Assembly (NCBI GenBank): GCA_017744515.1
Contig: JAGIBF010000054.1
Coordinates: forward strand, 1-53,446
Direction of reading: 5' to 3'
Origin: Niastella sp.
GTDB taxonomy: Bacteria; Bacteroidota; Bacteroidia; Chitinophagales; Chitinophagaceae
DNA: 53,446 nt
Shown here: piece after piece, positions 33,637 through 42,831 of the stretch
Layout: each line of letters begins with the position of its first letter
Position numbering within the stretch: the stretch's first letter is position 1
The notes under the pieces: generated by a model
Told to the model about the DNA's origin: nothing
What the model saw: the letters and a program-made list of their open reading frames with translations, nothing else
The model's database searches: none
Program-made: the position numbers and the translations under genes

Positions 33637-34992
33637 ATGAAACGAACATTCGCCATACTATGGGCGATTGGCATGTGTCAGTTTGCCCTCGCGCAAGACA
33701 GTACGGTACAAAAGCTGGAAGCGCTCATGAATGCTTATGGCAGGCTGGACAAATTCAGCGGGTCGGTATTGGTGGCCCGAAAGGGGGAGATATTATTGAA
33801 AGGCGGGTATGGCCTGAAGAATATCAAGGATAGTACTTTGAATGATGAGCATACTGTATTTCAGATCGCCTCTATTACCAAGACTTTCACTTCTGCGCTC
33901 ATCCTGAAACTGGTGGAGCAAAAGAAGCTGGCGGTCACTGATAAGGTAAGTAAATTCTATCCCGGTTACCCACATGGGGATAGTATAACTATCGAACATC
34001 TGTTGACGCATACTTCCGGTATCTGGGATTACACGCGCGATGATGATTTCAGGAACAATAAGCAGATCAACGGGTCTGTACAGGTGGAGGAGTTGATCCG
34101 GTTCTTTAAAGACAAGCCACTTGATTTTGCGCCAGGTACTGCCTGGGCTTACAGCAATTCAGGGTATTACCTGTTGGGTTATATCATCCAAAAAGTGACC
34201 GGTATGCCTTACGAAAAAGCAATTCGCCGGTATATCTTCAACCCGTTGGGGATGACTCACAGCGGTTTTGATTTTAAGCACCTTGCCAGTGCAGATAAAG
34301 CGATAGGGTATTATGCAGATTCCACAGAGAAGCCGGTAAAGCCGACGCCTATTGTAGATTCTGCCAGTCCTTACGCGGCAGGGGCTATTTATTCAACTGT
34401 TGAAGACCTGTATAAATGGCATCGTGGGTTGCAGGCATATTCAATTGTTGGCCGGCGATCGTTGCAGCAGGCCTATACGCCGTATAAAAATAAATATGGG
34501 TACGGCTGGATCATCGATTCCCTGAATGGTAAGCTGATGGTTTCGCATAGTGGTGGTATATTTGGTTTCAGGACCGATTTTGCGCGGATACCGGAAGATG
34601 ATGTATGTATTATCCTGCTAAGCAATACCGAGATTTCTGGGGTTAGCAATATTACGCGGAGGATATTGGCCGTGTTGTATGGTCAGCCTTATTCGATACC
34701 CGTTGAATTGAAAGCAGTGAGGGTAAAGGAGGAAATCCTGAAACGGTATGAGGGTACCTATAAGATCGAAGCGAATGGCGTGCTGATAGATATAGTGCTG
34801 GAGAACGGCCGGTTGATGGCGAGGCCGCATAAAGGTCCACCCTCAGAGCTGCTGGCGCTCGATGAGTCGCAATTCTTTTTGAGCAATGAACAGGAGTTCA
34901 GGATATATTTCGAGTCGGATGAAACGGGAAAGGTGGTGCGGATGATGGTAAATCCCAATGGTAGTCCCAGGCCTGCTCCGAAGATCAAGTAA
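33637..34992 (+). CDS. Serine hydrolase of the class C beta-lactamase / penicillin-binding family
   Basis: 451 residues with a signal peptide (cleavage near residue 20, FALAQ). Active-site motifs are Ser79-x-x-Lys82 (SITK), Tyr172-x-Asn174 (YSN) and a HSGG triad-like motif near residue 306. The C-terminal 100 residues or so form an added beta-rich domain, common in esterase/DD-peptidase-like members. The substrate may be a peptide, an ester or a beta-lactam and cannot be told from sequence. Encoded 20 nt after the LytS kinase and 18 nt before the LytTR regulator, so it is tied to their signalling. Exported to the periplasm. Confidence 0.9.
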   Translation: MKRTFAILWAIGMCQFALAQDSTVQKLEALMNAYGRLDKFSGSVLVARKGEILLKGGYGLKNIKDSTLNDEHTVFQIASITKTFTSALILKLVEQKKLAVTDKVSKFYPGYPHGDSITIEHLLTHTSGIWDYTRDDDFRNNKQINGSVQVEELIRFFKDKPLDFAPGTAWAYSNSGYYLLGYIIQKVTGMPYEKAIRRYIFNPLGMTHSGFDFKHLASADKAIGYYADSTEKPVKPTPIVDSASPYAAGAIYSTVEDLYKWHRGLQAYSIVGRRSLQQAYTPYKNKYGYGWIIDSLNGKLMVSHSGGIFGFRTDFARIPEDDVCIILLSNTEISGVSNITRRILAVLYGQPYSIPVELKAVRVKEEILKRYEGTYKIEANGVLIDIVLENGRLMARPHKGPPSELLALDESQFFLSNEQEFRIYFESDETGKVVRMMVNPNGSPRPAPKIK

Positions 34993-35010
34993 ACTGTTTG
35001 GTATTATCTT

Positions 35011-35709
35011 ATGCTTAAAGCAATCGTAATCGATGATGAGCCTGTTGCGCTGGAGGTGGTAAAGAACCTTTCGGAGAAGGTACCTTTCATTGACCTTGTG
35101 CAATGTTTTACCAATGCTTTTGAAGCGCTGGATTACCTGCGCAGGGAAAGGGTAGACCTGCTGTTTCTGGATATTAAAATGCCTGATATTTCGGGCATCG
35201 ATTTCCTGAAGTCGCTTCCCGATCCACCGATGGTCATTTTTACCACGGCTTACAGTGAGCATGCGGTGCAGAGTTTTGAGCTGGATGCTATCGATTATTT
35301 ACTCAAACCCTTCTCTCAGGCCCGCTTTTTAAAGGCTTGTAATAAAGCGGCGCAGCAGTTTGAGCTGCGTCAACAGGCGGGTCCGGCTACCCCTGCCGCC
35401 CCGTCGCTTTTCATTAAAAGCGGGTATGAGCAGGTGAGAGTAGAGCCGGATGATATTTTATATGTGGAAAGCAGCGGCAACTATGTTCAGTTTGTGCTGG
35501 AGGGTCAGAAGATACTATCGAGGCTCACCATGACGGAAGCTGAAAATTTATTGCCGGCCGCAGCTTTTGTAAGAATCCATCGTTCTTATATGGTGGGTAA
35601 GAAGCACGTGAGCAAAATGGATAAAAACAATGTGTGGGTGAAGAAAACACAGTTGCCGATTGGGCCGGGATATGCTGGTGTAGTAGAAAAAGAGTTGAAA
35701 AGCCGATAA
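35011..35709 (+). CDS. LytTR-family response regulator
   Basis: 232 residues. The receiver domain (1-120) has the acidic pair at Asp8/Asp9, the phosphorylation site Asp54 (LFLDIKMPD), and Thr and Lys switch residues (FTTAYSEHA, YLLKPF). The C-terminal LytTR DNA-binding domain (about 130-230) includes DDILYVESSGNYVQF and the FVRIHRSYMV motif. It is the partner of the LytS kinase at 32003. Such regulators bind imperfect direct repeats upstream of target genes; none was obvious right upstream of this operon. Confidence 0.95.
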   Translation: MLKAIVIDDEPVALEVVKNLSEKVPFIDLVQCFTNAFEALDYLRRERVDLLFLDIKMPDISGIDFLKSLPDPPMVIFTTAYSEHAVQSFELDAIDYLLKPFSQARFLKACNKAAQQFELRQQAGPATPAAPSLFIKSGYEQVRVEPDDILYVESSGNYVQFVLEGQKILSRLTMTEAENLLPAAAFVRIHRSYMVGKKHVSKMDKNNVWVKKTQLPIGPGYAGVVEKELKSR

Positions 35710-35821
35710 GCAGGCAAGTTGATAAGTAATAAGGCTTTTTTTGGTTTTAGCTGCTCAGTTGGCCCCTTTTTTTAGGTTAAACCGTCTGTTGCCCTAACTT
35801 CACAGGCGATAAGGCTTTCAT

Positions 35822-38800
35822 ATGATGCACAAGAGTTTATTAATGATTGCGGGCTTGCTGTTCTCCGTGGCTGTTGGTGTATTGATCCAGGACAAGAGTA
35901 CAGCTGCTTCTCCCGCTTATATGTCCGTTCCTGTGCCCGGCGCCCCGGGCCGTCAAACAGCTGTTTTACAGGAAGATCCTCCTAAATACGCATATGGCCC
36001 TTTGGCTGCCGATACTATTGGCCGGTTGACGGATAACCTTTTTAAAAACCCTCCGGCGGGCGCCAGGCCATGGGTTTTCTGGTACTGGATGCAGGCCGGT
36101 GTTTCCAGGGCCGGTATTACGGCCGATCTGGAAGCGATGAAAGAGGTGGGTATTGGTGGGGCTTATCTGATAAGCATCAGGGACACCACTACTCCTCCTC
36201 TGTATAATCCGCCTGTGCGGCAACTGACGCCTGAATGGTGGGACATGGTGCGTTTTGCCATGCAGGAAGCTAAAAGGCTGAACCTGCAGCTGGCCATGCA
36301 GGTGAGTGATGGCTTTGCGCTGGCCGGCGGACCATGGATCACGCCGGAGCTGTCTATGCAAAAGCTTGTGTGGAGCAAGGAATACGTGAAGGGGGGGGGA
36401 ATGGTCGATATGACGTTGCCTGAGCCTGACATCAATGAAAATTATTACAAGGATATTGCTGTGCTCGCCTACCCGGCCAGGAGTATACAGGCTTTCAGTG
36501 ATACGGTATTGATCCCAAAAGTGACCAGCAGCATTCCCGGGGCTAAGGTGCAGTTCCTTGCTTTTGATAACGATAGTAAGGACAGCTTTAAAAGTGATTC
36601 GGTGTGTTGGATTCAATATAAGTACCCACAACCTTTTACCTGCCGCTCTATCAGGATTCATACCGGTGGTAATAATTACCAGGCGCACCGCTTGCTGGTG
36701 CAGGTAAGTAACGATGGGTATGATTTTACTACCGTAACGCGGTTGGAACCTCCCCGTCATGGCTGGCAGGATACGGATGAGGATGTAACACATGCCATTC
36801 CTGCTGTTTCGGCACTGTACTATCGCTTTGTATATGATAAGGCAGGCTCGGAGCCGGGAGCAGAGGACCTCGATGCCGCCAGGTGGAAACCTGCTCTTGA
36901 GGTGTCAGGTATTTATATGTCAGATGAACCTGTGTTGAATCAATTCGAAGGTAAGAATGGTTCCGTCTGGCGGGTAAGTAAAAAAACAACTGTGCAGCAG
37001 GCGCCGGATTCGGTATGTGTGCCGTTGCAGGCTATTATTGACCTGACCGGCAGAACAGATTCTACGGGTAAGCTAACCTGGCAGGCGCCGGCCGGCAACT
37101 GGGTGATCGTGCGGATCGGTCATACTTCTACCGGTCATACCAATGCTAACGGTGGAGGAGGTAAGGGTTTGGAGTGTGATAAGTTTAATCCTGTAGCTAT
37201 CAAACTGCAATTCGATAAATGGTTTGGTGAAGCGGTGCGGGTGGCCGGGCCTGAGCTGGCAAAAGAAGTAGTCAGGATATTTCATGTGGATAGCTGGGAG
37301 TGCGGCAGCCAGAACTGGAGCGATGTGTTCAGGGAGGAGTTTAAAAAGCGCCGTGGTTATGATATGATGCCTTACCTGCTGGCCATGACCGGCACGCCGG
37401 TGCAGGATGCGGCTACTGCTGAAGGGTTTTTGTACGATGTGCGGCAAACCATTGCTTCATTGATCGCCGATAATTTTTATGGTACGCTGGTTAAGCTGGC
37501 GCATGAAAAGGGTACGCAGTTCAGTGCGGAAAGTGTGGCGCCTGCCATGATGAGTGATGGTATGCTGCATTACCGTTATGCCGATATGCCGATGGGAGCG
37601 TTTTGGCTCAATAGTCCTACGCACGATAAGCCGAATGATATGCTGGATGCCATTTCCGGTGCGCATGTATATGGAAAGCCAATCATTCAGGCAGAAAGTT
37701 TTACAACGGTACGCATGACCTGGGGCGAACACCCGGGCATGTTAAAGGCAGTTGGTGACCGCAATTTTGCGTTGGGCGCCAATAAGCTCGTGCTGCATGT
37801 ATTTACACACAATCCCTGGATGGACCGCAAGCCGGGGATGACGCCCGATAGTGGAGGTTTGTATTTTCAGCGTGATCAAACGTGGTGGAAGCAAGGGAAA
37901 GCCTGGATCGATTATTTGCAACGGTGCCAGGCATTGCTGCAACTGGGCGTACCGGTGACCGATGTGGCTGTGTTTACCGGTGAAGAGTTGCCGCGCCGTT
38001 CTGTGTTGCCCAATAGATTGGTGACCTCGTTGCCGGGTATTATTGGCAAGGAAAAGGTAGAAGCGGATCCCTTGCGTGGTTATGCCTATGATGCCATCAA
38101 TCCTGATGCATTGTTGCGGCTGGCCACTGTAAAAAATAAACGGATCGTATTGCCGGGTGGCGCAAGTTATGGCGTACTGGTAGTGCCGGGCAGTAATGCG
38201 CTGAATCCAAATGGTGAATACATGAGTGCCGGGGTAGGGCAAAAGATCATGCAACTGGTAAAGGCAGGGGCTACGGTAGTGATGCAGGATATGCCTGTGA
38301 GGTCGCCATCGCTGGAAAATGTATTGGATAAACGGGAACTCACCGGTGTTGGCCTGTCGCTCGATGGGTTTGCTGCTGGTAAGGGTCGACTGATAAATGG
38401 TCCTTATAAAAATGAGTCTTTTGCTCCATTAGGTATAGAGCGGGATGTGGAGGTGACTGGTGCCGATGGAAAGCCTGCGCCTGGCATAGCCTGGACGCAC
38501 CGCAAAGGAAAAGATTTCGATATTTATTTTATTTCGAACCAGCTGGACAGTGGCCGAATGACGAATGTATCGGTAAGGCTTACGGGCAAGGAGCCGGAGT
38601 TGTGGGATCCTGTTTCCGGGGGCATGAGGACCAGAGTAGAATATGAGCGTAAGAACGGCCGCACTGTCGTGCCGATGTATCTCTATAAAAATGAATCGCT
38701 GTTCCTGGTGTTCAGGCGAAGGATTGATAATGGTACACTGGTAAAAAATATCCGCCCCTTGGTTTACGACACGTTGCAGGGTGATTGGCTGGTGACTTTC

Positions 38801-39238
38801 GATAAGGCGCTCGGTGGCCCACAACAGCCTGTGGTTTTTCATGGGTTGCAAAGCTGGCCGGAGCATGCAGATTCAAGTATCCGTTATTATTCGGGTACTG
38901 CTGTATATAACAAGCAATTTGATTGGAGTGGTAATGATGATGACCGTCAGGTATGGTTGCTGATGGATAGTGTGGAGAATATAGCTACGGTGAAGCTGAA
39001 TGGTATCGATTGTGGTACTGTATGGACTGCTCCTTACCGCCTGAATATTACAAAGGCGCTTCGTAAGGGGATCAACGAGCTGAAGGTGGAAGTAACCAAT
39101 ACATGGGCCAACCGCCTGATCGGTGATGAAAGGTTGCCGGCAAATAAGCGTATTACCTGGACTACTGCTCCTTTCCGTTTGAAGGACAAACCGTTATTGC
39201 CCGCAGGATTGCTGGGCAGTGTGATGATCATAAGATAA
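35822..39238 (+). CDS. GH106-family glycoside hydrolase (alpha-L-rhamnosidase-like)
   Basis: 1138 residues with an N-terminal signal or membrane segment (about 5-25). Characteristic GH106 blocks are NPPAGARPWVFWYWM followed by ITADLEAMKEVGIGGAYL near residue 95, GPWITPELSMQ near 170, and HVFTHNPWMDRKPGMTP in the middle. A C-terminal galactose-binding-like jelly roll (about 1000-1138) contains VTNTWANRLIGDERLP. Family members remove terminal alpha-L-rhamnose from plant glycans such as rhamnogalacturonan, usually in the periplasm. It follows the LytTR regulator by 112 nt. The next gene, a decayed DUF5703 protein, starts 12 nt downstream, so the two once formed an operon. Confidence 0.9.
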   Translation: MMHKSLLMIAGLLFSVAVGVLIQDKSTAASPAYMSVPVPGAPGRQTAVLQEDPPKYAYGPLAADTIGRLTDNLFKNPPAGARPWVFWYWMQAGVSRAGITADLEAMKEVGIGGAYLISIRDTTTPPLYNPPVRQLTPEWWDMVRFAMQEAKRLNLQLAMQVSDGFALAGGPWITPELSMQKLVWSKEYVKGGGMVDMTLPEPDINENYYKDIAVLAYPARSIQAFSDTVLIPKVTSSIPGAKVQFLAFDNDSKDSFKSDSVCWIQYKYPQPFTCRSIRIHTGGNNYQAHRLLVQVSNDGYDFTTVTRLEPPRHGWQDTDEDVTHAIPAVSALYYRFVYDKAGSEPGAEDLDAARWKPALEVSGIYMSDEPVLNQFEGKNGSVWRVSKKTTVQQAPDSVCVPLQAIIDLTGRTDSTGKLTWQAPAGNWVIVRIGHTSTGHTNANGGGGKGLECDKFNPVAIKLQFDKWFGEAVRVAGPELAKEVVRIFHVDSWECGSQNWSDVFREEFKKRRGYDMMPYLLAMTGTPVQDAATAEGFLYDVRQTIASLIADNFYGTLVKLAHEKGTQFSAESVAPAMMSDGMLHYRYADMPMGAFWLNSPTHDKPNDMLDAISGAHVYGKPIIQAESFTTVRMTWGEHPGMLKAVGDRNFALGANKLVLHVFTHNPWMDRKPGMTPDSGGLYFQRDQTWWKQGKAWIDYLQRCQALLQLGVPVTDVAVFTGEELPRRSVLPNRLVTSLPGIIGKEKVEADPLRGYAYDAINPDALLRLATVKNKRIVLPGGASYGVLVVPGSNALNPNGEYMSAGVGQKIMQLVKAGATVVMQDMPVRSPSLENVLDKRELTGVGLSLDGFAAGKGRLINGPYKNESFAPLGIERDVEVTGADGKPAPGIAWTHRKGKDFDIYFISNQLDSGRMTNVSVRLTGKEPELWDPVSGGMRTRVEYERKNGRTVVPMYLYKNESLFLVFRRRIDNGTLVKNIRPLVYDTLQGDWLVTFDKALGGPQQPVVFHGLQSWPEHADSSIRYYSGTAVYNKQFDWSGNDDDRQVWLLMDSVENIATVKLNGIDCGTVWTAPYRLNITKALRKGINELKVEVTNTWANRLIGDERLPANKRITWTTAPFRLKDKPLLPAGLLGSVMIIR

Positions 39239-39250
39239 TGTAATTTGAAA

Positions 39251-40479
39251 ATGCTTTTACGGAATATTTTTAGTTTGGTTGTTTTGTTGTTGACTGCGCT
39301 GTTGTCAGGGGCGCAATCTTCTTATGTTAATAGCTATAACGTTGTGTGGACTTCGCCCAGCCAGCATGCTGGTGAGTCTATGCCTTAAATAGCGGTGGCG
39401 GCTGCTTATGAAAACTGGCGTTATTACGACCGGCCTTTGGCTGGCCGTGCTGCTTTTGGCACTTCCTGGAAATGGGCGCCGCCTAAAGGTATTGTTATCC
39501 GTAGGGATAGTATTGACTATCGTGGTAATGAAGTGTTATTCTATCATCACAATGTATCGCCTACTATTTTTGATGCTACTGTGGCTCAGCAAGGTATGGA
39601 CAGTGTGAAGGATCAACTGTACAATCCTTTGTGTGATCTTGCTTTTGGCGGCAGTTTTGGTGGCAAGTCTTTTATTCCGGCAGGAACACTGTATGGTGTG
39701 CATGCCGGTACGGACTATAAAGCCTGGTGGTTGAGGACCAGGAAAGCTGCGAAGGCTCATTCGCTTTCGTTGCAACTGCATACCGCGCAGGTGGCTTCTA
39801 TTGACCGATGGAAGCAATCACTGGATTCACTGAAGACAGTTGCTGAGGAGAAAAGCGCTACGGCTTTCGCTGCTACGCAGAACTGGTGGAAGCAATTCTG
39901 GCAAAGGAGTTTTGTATCGATCGATCAAGCAAAGGGGAGTGGTACTGCCTGGGAAATGGGTCGTAATTACCAGCTTTTTCGCTATATGCTGGCTTGTAAC
40001 GCCAAGGGGGCGTGGCCGACCAAATTCAATGGCGGGTTGCTGACTGTTGATCCCGTCTTTACGGATACTGCTCATAGGGCTACGCCTGATTACCGCAACT
40101 GGGGTGGAGGATTACATACCATGCAAAACCAGCGGCTGGTGTATCATCCTATGATCAAGAATGGCGATTGGGATATGCTACAATCGCAGTTTGATTTTTA
40201 TATGCGGATCCTGCGCAATGCTGAACTACGTAGTAAAGTGTATTGGAATCATGAAGGGGCTTGTTTTACCGAGTAGCTGGAAAATTATGGGTTGCCCGAT
40301 TATGCAGAGTATGGAACCAGGCGGCCTGCTGGTTTTGATAAAGGGGTTGAGTATAATGCGTGGCTGGAATATGAGTGGGACACTGTGTTTGAATTTTGTC
40401 TCATGATGCTGGAGGAACAGCGTTACACCGGCAGGGATATCAGCCGGTTTATTCCTTTTATCGAAAGTTGTTTGCGTTT
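39251..40479 (+). pseudogene. Decayed DUF5703 family (glycosidase-like) gene
   Basis: Starts with a good signal peptide (MLLRNIFSLVVLLLTALLSGAQ) and the family's YNVVWTSPSQ...ESMP opening, then hits TAA at 39386. The bases after CCT look like TTAAATAGCGGTGGCGGC with one T lost (PLNSGGG), a frameshift. Sequence then jumps to AYENWRYYDRPL, so a large part of the N-terminal domain has been deleted. The frame continues through FAATQNWWKQFW, KFNGGLLTVDP and GGGLHTMQNQR to GACFTE, where TAG at 40274 replaces an expected CAG. Homology goes on (LENYGLPDYAEYGTRRP) until about 40479, where it breaks abruptly into the next gene. Three or four independent lesions mean the gene is dead. DUF5703 proteins are large, secreted and glycosidase-like. 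Confidence 0.88.
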
Positions 40480-41748
40480 AGTGGTGGCAGTGGTTGGGGA
40501 CTTGGTGGTAATGGTGGAACTGCACCCGGCACTGATTTTATTGGTACTACTGATGCCCAGCCGCTCGTATTCAAGACCGGCAATGTAGAAAGGCTAAGAA
40601 TACTGAACAATGGCCGTATGCTTATTGGTCATACTACTGATGCGGGGTATGAATTTGACCTGAATGGTGTTGCCAGGATTCAATCTTCAATTAAAGTTGG
40701 ATCTTTCGCTGTTATGAAAGGGGCAGATGTTACCACCTTTGGCGTGCACCAGGGGATACGGGTAGATGATGCTACTTATACTCCTGTTCGGTTTCAGACG
40801 TCTAGCCAGGGAGGAGTAAGTGAGAACTTCGTCTTTGAAAATGCATACGGTGTATTGAGGGACTTTTATGGTAGTGCCAGTATTATAAGGATCAAGCAGG
40901 GATGGGGGAATCCCAATACCACTGGTTATAATGTGGCTACCATTCGTATCGATAACGAAATTAACACCACTAATAGTACGGCAAGTACTATCAGGGGGAT
41001 TTATTATAATCCAACGATTACCAACCTGGGAGGTAGTACACATATAGCTTATGAGAATACAACCGGGGCTAACCGTTTGAATACAACCAGTGGTAATACT
41101 TTGATTGGTACTTCTACCGATAACGGCAATAAGCTCCAGGTGAATGGTACGGTATGGGCCAACAGTCTTCACATACCTACGGGGGCCGGCGCCGGCAAAG
41201 TGCTGACCAGTGATGCCAATGGTGTTGCTACCTGGAAAACTGCTACGGGCGGCTCTGGCACTGCCGGTTGGGGATTGACTGGTAACAGTAATCCTGGCGC
41301 GGGTAGCTTTATTGGTACAACTGATGCTACACCGCTGGTGTTCAAATCGAACAACGTTGAAGGTATTCGTGTTGGTACCAATGGCAGGATAGGTATCGGT
41401 GGCGCCAATATTGCAAACGGCGATTATAAATTATATGTGGAAGGCAATGTGCGTGCACGTAAGGTTCGGATAGATGCGGAAAGCTGGGCTGATTATGTGT
41501 TTGAGCGTGACTATCAACTGCTTCCGCTATCTGAAGTAGAAAATTACATCGAGAAGCATCGTCATCTGCCGGGTGTGCCTTCTGCAGCGGAGGTGGCCAA
41601 AGAGGGTATCGATGTGAGTGACAACCAGGCTGTTTTGTTGAAGAAGATCGAGGAGCTTACGTTGTATGTGATCGAGCAGAATAAATTACTGAAGCAACAG
41701 CAGGAGCGGATAGAGGCGCTGGAGAAGAAGGCTGCCAGGAAGCAGTAA
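40396..41748 (+). CDS. 5'-truncated fibre-like repeat protein
   Basis: The open frame begins at a TTG inside the DUF5703 remnant, so its first 28 residues or so are an out-of-frame artefact; authentic sequence starts near 40480. Two similar blocks, GGSGWGLGG...FIGTTDAQPLVFK and GWGLTGN...FIGTTDATPLVFK, are each followed by a GxxxIG-type turn, as in Bacteroidota surface or phage-tail-like fibre proteins. The C-terminus carries the conserved DYVFERDYQLLPLSEVE and HRHLPGVPSAAEV segments, and then a coiled coil (ELTLYVIEQNKLLKQQQERI) expected to trimerise. The original N-terminus and signal peptide are missing, so export is doubtful. Probably a recombination product. Confidence 0.65.
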   Translation: MSHDAGGTALHRQGYQPVYSFYRKLFAFSGGSGWGLGGNGGTAPGTDFIGTTDAQPLVFKTGNVERLRILNNGRMLIGHTTDAGYEFDLNGVARIQSSIKVGSFAVMKGADVTTFGVHQGIRVDDATYTPVRFQTSSQGGVSENFVFENAYGVLRDFYGSASIIRIKQGWGNPNTTGYNVATIRIDNEINTTNSTASTIRGIYYNPTITNLGGSTHIAYENTTGANRLNTTSGNTLIGTSTDNGNKLQVNGTVWANSLHIPTGAGAGKVLTSDANGVATWKTATGGSGTAGWGLTGNSNPGAGSFIGTTDATPLVFKSNNVEGIRVGTNGRIGIGGANIANGDYKLYVEGNVRARKVRIDAESWADYVFERDYQLLPLSEVENYIEKHRHLPGVPSAAEVAKEGIDVSDNQAVLLKKIEELTLYVIEQNKLLKQQQERIEALEKKAARKQ

Positions 41749-41776
41749 ATGATAATGATCTTGTAGTTTATATGAA

Positions 41777-41806
41777 GGTCCTGGTGCTTCGGCGCCGGGG
41801 CCTTTT
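41777..41806 (+). terminator. Intrinsic terminator
   Basis: GGTCCTGGTGC and GCGCCGGGGCC form an 11-bp stem (three G-U pairs on the plus strand) with a TTCG tetraloop, followed by TTTTCTT. The G-U pairs make it plus-strand specific. Confidence 0.85.
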
Positions 41807-41821
41807 CTTATTATTATACGG

Positions 41822-42724
41822 TCAGTTTTTTGGCTGTATCATGTACTGGTAGATCTGCTTTGATACCTCTGCCATTGCTGCTATTGCGGCTTTCTCGTCT
41901 TTGATACCTTTCGACAGGATGACCAGTACATATTTACGTCCATCTGGCAGGAATACGATACCTGAGTCATGTTGTACGCCGGTGATGTTGCCGGTTTTGT
42001 GGGCTACTTTCACTTCTTTGGGTAGCCTGGCGGGGATCACCTCATTGAATTTTTGATCGAGGAGTATCTTGATCATGGCCTGTGAGGCAGCACTGTCAAC
42101 GGCCTGCCCGTTGGCTATTTTTTCGAAGATGATCATGAGGTCATTGGCTGTGGTGGTATTGTTTAATTTTTGTTGGTAGGCTTTGCTGTCTTCCACTCCC
42201 CGGAGTACCTGCATGTCTTTGGCGCCCAGGCTGCGCATGGTTTGGGTTACTTTTTTTGCGTCTACATATTCTATCACGATGTTGGTGGCCAGGTTGCTGC
42301 TCATGATGATCATGTCATAAACCAGGTCGTAGAGGGTTCTTTTGGCGCCTATGTGGGTGTAGAGTTGTTGCTCGCTGTCGTCGTCGGGGTTGAGGCTGTA
42401 AGTGCTGCTGTCTACTATGCTGCGGAACTCGTTTTTGACGGTTATGGAGTCCGTGAGGGACAGGGTGCCTGCTGCGACCTGCTTGTATACTTCGATCAAT
42501 ACGGGTGTTTTCATGGTGCTGGCTGCATGGAATGTTGTGTCGCCATTGATCTGGAATGTGGCGCCGGTGCCGGGGTCTTTGAAGGCTACAGCATAGGTGC
42601 CTTCCTGCTTTGCAAGGGTGGTGGTAACGGCTTGTTGTAATTGTTGGAGTGTCATAGCTGATTGGCAGGAGGTCAGTGTAAATATGATCAATATTAGTAA
42701 ACCAGCGGATAATCGGTAACGCAT
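41822..42724 (-). CDS. Class A beta-lactamase-like serine hydrolase, lipoprotein
   Basis: 300 residues. A lipobox LTSC puts the lipidated cysteine at residue 20. Class A motifs are present: Ser69-x-x-Lys72 (STMK), Ser142-Ser143-Asn144 in the SDN position, a RGVEDSKAY segment carrying the likely general-base Glu178, and Lys243-Thr244-Gly245. This fits a class A beta-lactamase fold anchored in a membrane. SSN in place of SDN and the RGVED loop are common in Bacteroidota homologues whose activity on beta-lactams is untested. Stands alone, divergent from the AraR gene. No mobile element is nearby, so it is likely a chromosomal housekeeping copy. Confidence 0.87.
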   Translation of the reverse strand: MRYRLSAGLLILIIFTLTSCQSAMTLQQLQQAVTTTLAKQEGTYAVAFKDPGTGATFQINGDTTFHAASTMKTPVLIEVYKQVAAGTLSLTDSITVKNEFRSIVDSSTYSLNPDDDSEQQLYTHIGAKRTLYDLVYDMIIMSSNLATNIVIEYVDAKKVTQTMRSLGAKDMQVLRGVEDSKAYQQKLNNTTTANDLMIIFEKIANGQAVDSAASQAMIKILLDQKFNEVIPARLPKEVKVAHKTGNITGVQHDSGIVFLPDGRKYVLVILSKGIKDEKAAIAAMAEVSKQIYQYMIQPKN

Positions 42725-42831
42725 ACGTTTGCGGTTGATTGCCTAAAATAGTAAAAAGAGACAATGTCGTTATATAAAAACTTTGCCATAGTTTAATGTT
42801 TGTTATTTTTATCCATATTTAGCACTGAACT

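Noticed and set aside
41822..42724. Mobile antibiotic-resistance gene
   Set aside because: No integrase, transposase or flanking repeats; the motifs fit a chromosomal class A-like lipoprotein of untested activity.
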